A stretch of DNA of 23,578 bases, taken from positions 1 to 23,578 of the forward strand of contig UQPP01000032.1 in NCBI GenBank assembly GCA_900543025.1, read 5' to 3'. Below, in pieces: positions 21,516-23,578 of this stretch (within the stretch, counting starts at the first letter, position 1; the number at the start of each line of letters is the position of its first letter). The notes under the pieces were generated by a model. The model did not search any database and was not told the origin of the DNA. It worked only from the letters and a program-made list of their open reading frames with translations. Made by a program: the position numbers and the translations under genes. The stretch comes from an uncultured Collinsella sp. (GTDB lineage Bacteria > Actinomycetota > Coriobacteriia > Coriobacteriales > Coriobacteriaceae).

Positions 21516-21732
21516 GTCTCGATCTGTAACGGGTAGGGCCGATTTCGGACGTTAGATGTTACAGATCGAGACGGTTCCGCTGAGCTAACCATTTCATCTA
21601 AATCTGTAACACCAAAGGTGAATTTCAGCTGCTAGATGTTACAGACTGAGATAAACCCAAGGGAAGGGGCCGGTATGTCTCAATCTGTAACAGCTGGGAC
21701 CGTTTTTACCGAGTAGCTGTTACAGATCGAGA
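21516..21732. repeat. Three tandem long hairpins with about 80-bp period
   Basis: Unit 1 has GTCTCGATCTGTAAC (21516-21530) with its exact complement at 21558-21572. Unit 2 has TCTAAATCTGTAACA (21597-21611) and TGTTACAGACTGAGA (21637-21651), two mismatches. Unit 3 has TCTCAATCTGTAACAGCT (21678-21695) and AGCTGTTACAGATCGAGA (21715-21732), one mismatch. ATCTGTAAC starts at 21522, 21602 and 21683, a period of 80-81 bp. The interior is also loosely conserved, with a TTT-containing middle and TAG before GTTACAG. They fill the gap between convergent operons; no gene is seen between 21377 and 21832. Confidence 0.85.
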
Positions 21733-21772
21733 TTGTTTGGTCGAGTCGGGTCACAGGGTAACGTGCGGGCAC

Positions 21773-21803
21773 AAAAAACGGAGCCGTGTTGCCACGACCC
21801 CGT
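21773..21803 (-). terminator. Terminator of glycogen phosphorylase
   Basis: On the - strand ACGGGGTCGTG (21803-21793) pairs with CACGGCTCCGT (21788-21778), two G-T pairs, around GCAA, followed by six T. It begins 30 bp after the glgP stop. Confidence 0.82.
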
Positions 21804-21832
21804 TTCTCAAGAGGATGGGTAAGGGAAGCGAA

Positions 21833-23578
21833 TTAGTTCAGGTGCCAGATCTCGTCGTTGTACTGGGAGATGGTGCGGTCGGACGAGAAGGTGCCGGCGT
21901 TGGCGATATTGATCAGCGTCTTGCGCATCCAGGCGTCCTGGTCCTCGTAGTCGGCCAGCACGCGCTCCTTGGTCTGGATGTACTCCTCAATGTCGAGCAG
22001 GGCCATAAACCAGTCCTTGCCCTTAATGTCATCGTGCAGGCGCTGCAGGCGCTCGGCGTTGCCGGTCGCCATAAAGGCCGGGTTGGTGATGAAGTCCACC
22101 AGCAGTTTAATACCGGGCTTGCGGTAGAGCACACCGGCGTCATAGGTGCCGTCGGCATAGAGCTGCTCGACCTGTTTGGACGAGGCACCAAAGGTGTAGA
22201 TGTTCTCGTCGCCCACGAGCTCGGCAATCTCCACGTTGGCGCCGTCAAGCGTGCACAGGGTTAGGGCGCCGTTGAGCATGAACTTCATGTTGGAGGTGCC
22301 GCTCGCCTCCTTGGAGGCCAGGCTGATCTGCTCGGAGATGTCAGCGGCGGGGATCACGCGCTCGGCGGCGGTGACGTTGTAGTTCTCGATCATGACAACC
22401 TGCAGGTAGGGAGCCACGTCGGGGTCGTTTGCAATCCACTGCGACAGCGTCAGAATCAGATGGATGATGTCCTGCGCGATAGTGTAGGCAGGCGCCGCTT
22501 TGCCGCCAAAGATGATGGTGACGGGGTGCTTAGGTCTGTTGCCGTTCTTGATATCGAGGTACTTCCAGATGATGTAGAGCGCGAGCATCTGCTGGCGCTT
22601 GTACTCGTGGATACGCTTGACCTGAACATCGATGATCGCGTTGGAGGGGATCGTCACGCCCTGTTCGAGCGCCATAAACTCGCGCATGATGGTTTTGGCT
22701 TCGGCCTTGGTGGCGGCCAAGCGCTCAAGAATGCTCTTATCGTCGGCGAAGTCGGCGAGCTTGCTCAGGTCGCCGGTGCTGCGCCAGTCGGTGCCGATCA
22801 CATCGTCGAGCAGGCTAGCGAGCGCGGGGTTGGCCCCATGGATCCAGCGGCGGAAGGTGATGCCGTTGGTCTTGTTGGAGAACTTCTTGGGATAGATCTC
22901 GTAGAACGGATGAAGCTCGGTGTCCTCCAGGATTTTGGTGTGGAGTGCGGCGACGCCGTTGATGGAGAAGCCAAAGTGGATGTCCATGTGGGCCATGTGG
23001 ACGGTGTCGTATTCGTCGATGATGGCAACGCGCGGGTCGTCGTGCTCGGCCTTTGCGATCTCATCGAGCTTGACGATAATGTCGGCGATGGCAGGGGAGA
23101 CCTTCTTCAGGCTGGTGAGCGGCCACTTCTCGAGCGCCTCGGCAAGAATCGTGTGATTAGTGTAGGCGACCATGGAGCGTACGATGGTCACGGCCTCGTC
23201 AAACTCGATGCCGTGCTCGGTGGTGAGCAAGCGAATGAGCTCGGGGATGACCATGGTGGGGTGCGTGTCGTTAATCTGGACCACGGCGTAATCGGCCAGA
23301 TCGTGCAGGTTGCTGCCGCGCTCGATGGCCTCGTCGATCAGGAGCTGGGCGGCGTTGCTCACCATGAAGTATTCCTGGTAGATGCGAAGCAGGCGGCCCT
23401 GCTCGTCGGAATCGTCGGGGTAGAGGAACAGGGTGAGGTTCTTGGCGATCTCGGTCTTGTCGAAGTCGATGGAGCTGCCGGGGACCAGGCCGTCGTCGAC
23501 GCTCGCCAGGTCGAACAGGCGCAGGCGGTTCTTGGTGGGCTGGCCGTAACCGGGCACATCGATGTTGACGAGCTTGGA
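21833..23578 (-). CDS. glgP: Glycogen/maltodextrin phosphorylase (N-terminus beyond window edge)
   Basis: The visible 581 residues are the C-terminal two thirds of a PLP-dependent alpha-glucan phosphorylase, which releases glucose-1-phosphate from glycogen or maltodextrin. The frame stays open to the window edge; roughly 220-250 N-terminal residues are missing. Motifs in order: VVQINDTHPTMVIPEL, KKFSNKTNGITFRRW, VQVKRIHEYKRQ, GGKAAPAYTIAQ, the PLP-lysine motif ASGTSNMKFMLNGALTL (Ser where many relatives have Gly) and CTLDGANVEI. The C-terminus ends at IWHLN with a normal stop and terminator. It converges on the ABC operon and may handle glucans it brings in, but no shared operator is seen in this window because the promoter lies outside it. 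Confidence 0.96.
   Translation of the reverse strand, partial: SKLVNIDVPGYGQPTKNRLRLFDLASVDDGLVPGSSIDFDKTEIAKNLTLFLYPDDSDEQGRLLRIYQEYFMVSNAAQLLIDEAIERGSNLHDLADYAVVQINDTHPTMVIPELIRLLTTEHGIEFDEAVTIVRSMVAYTNHTILAEALEKWPLTSLKKVSPAIADIIVKLDEIAKAEHDDPRVAIIDEYDTVHMAHMDIHFGFSINGVAALHTKILEDTELHPFYEIYPKKFSNKTNGITFRRWIHGANPALASLLDDVIGTDWRSTGDLSKLADFADDKSILERLAATKAEAKTIMREFMALEQGVTIPSNAIIDVQVKRIHEYKRQQMLALYIIWKYLDIKNGNRPKHPVTIIFGGKAAPAYTIAQDIIHLILTLSQWIANDPDVAPYLQVVMIENYNVTAAERVIPAADISEQISLASKEASGTSNMKFMLNGALTLCTLDGANVEIAELVGDENIYTFGASSKQVEQLYADGTYDAGVLYRKPGIKLLVDFITNPAFMATGNAERLQRLHDDIKGKDWFMALLDIEEYIQTKERVLADYEDQDAWMRKTLINIANAGTFSSDRTISQYNDEIWHLN

Noticed and set aside
21516..21732. Possible CRISPR array
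   Set aside because: The repeated unit is an inverted pair with partly conserved interior and about 25-bp gaps, only three units, diverging stems and no cas genes.

Overview
The window looks like chromosomal DNA of a high-GC gut actinobacterium of the Coriobacteriia, most likely Collinsella or a close relative. This is inferred from the alr-udg-tsaE-tsaB/rimI/tsaD order, the GC-rich codon use (GTC, CTC, TCC, GAG), the twin-arginine lipoprotein signal on the sugar-binding protein and the general style of the PTS and ABC genes; no rRNA is present to confirm it. There is no phage, integrase, insertion sequence or CRISPR array. The unusual content lies mainly in the intergenic DNA.

Region 1 (1-3927, + strand) is a tight housekeeping operon: the end of alanine racemase, a family-4 uracil-DNA glycosylase, tsaE, and a three-domain fusion TsaB-RimI-TsaD. 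Most of the t6A tRNA-modification machinery plus an N-acetyltransferase is thus made from two overlapping genes. Region 2 (3928-6706) is an 811-bp intergenic tract followed by a CstA-type transporter. The tract holds two large hairpin elements in opposite orientation, then a strong promoter, a 14-codon Ile/Val-rich leader ORF, competing hairpins and a Rho-independent terminator ahead of cstA. Region 3 (6812-9150) is an orphan protein with a JetD-like (DUF2220/Toprim) C-terminus and a long disordered basic middle, followed directly by the third hairpin element.

Region 4 (9248-11083) looks accessory: a DUF4143-type ATPase with less biased codons, preceded by two copies of a 25-bp palindrome, then a repeat-rich stretch containing a tRNA-Gln-like fragment element and an intact tRNA-Gln(UUG). 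Region 5 (11122-13191, - strand) encodes a peptidoglycan-binding-domain protein and a polyprenyl diphosphate synthase.

Region 6 (13305-21376) looks like a carbohydrate regulon. A PTS EIIC-EIIB-HAD phosphatase fusion diverges from a GntR/UTRA regulator, followed by a complete CUT1-type ABC importer (binding lipoprotein, two permeases, ATPase). Near-palindromic 12-bp sites related to TTGTTTAAACAA lie in both the divergent region and the ABC upstream region, so one regulator probably controls all three units. Convergent with this, on the - strand, is the 3' part of glycogen phosphorylase (21833-23578), separated by three hairpins spaced about 80 bp apart.

The best candidate for something undescribed is the three-copy hairpin family (3940-4074, 4218-4370, 9004-9150). 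Each copy has a core of exactly 69 nt, with compensatory changes in its apical stem, inside 33-42 bp inverted arms whose sequence differs from copy to copy although complementarity is kept.
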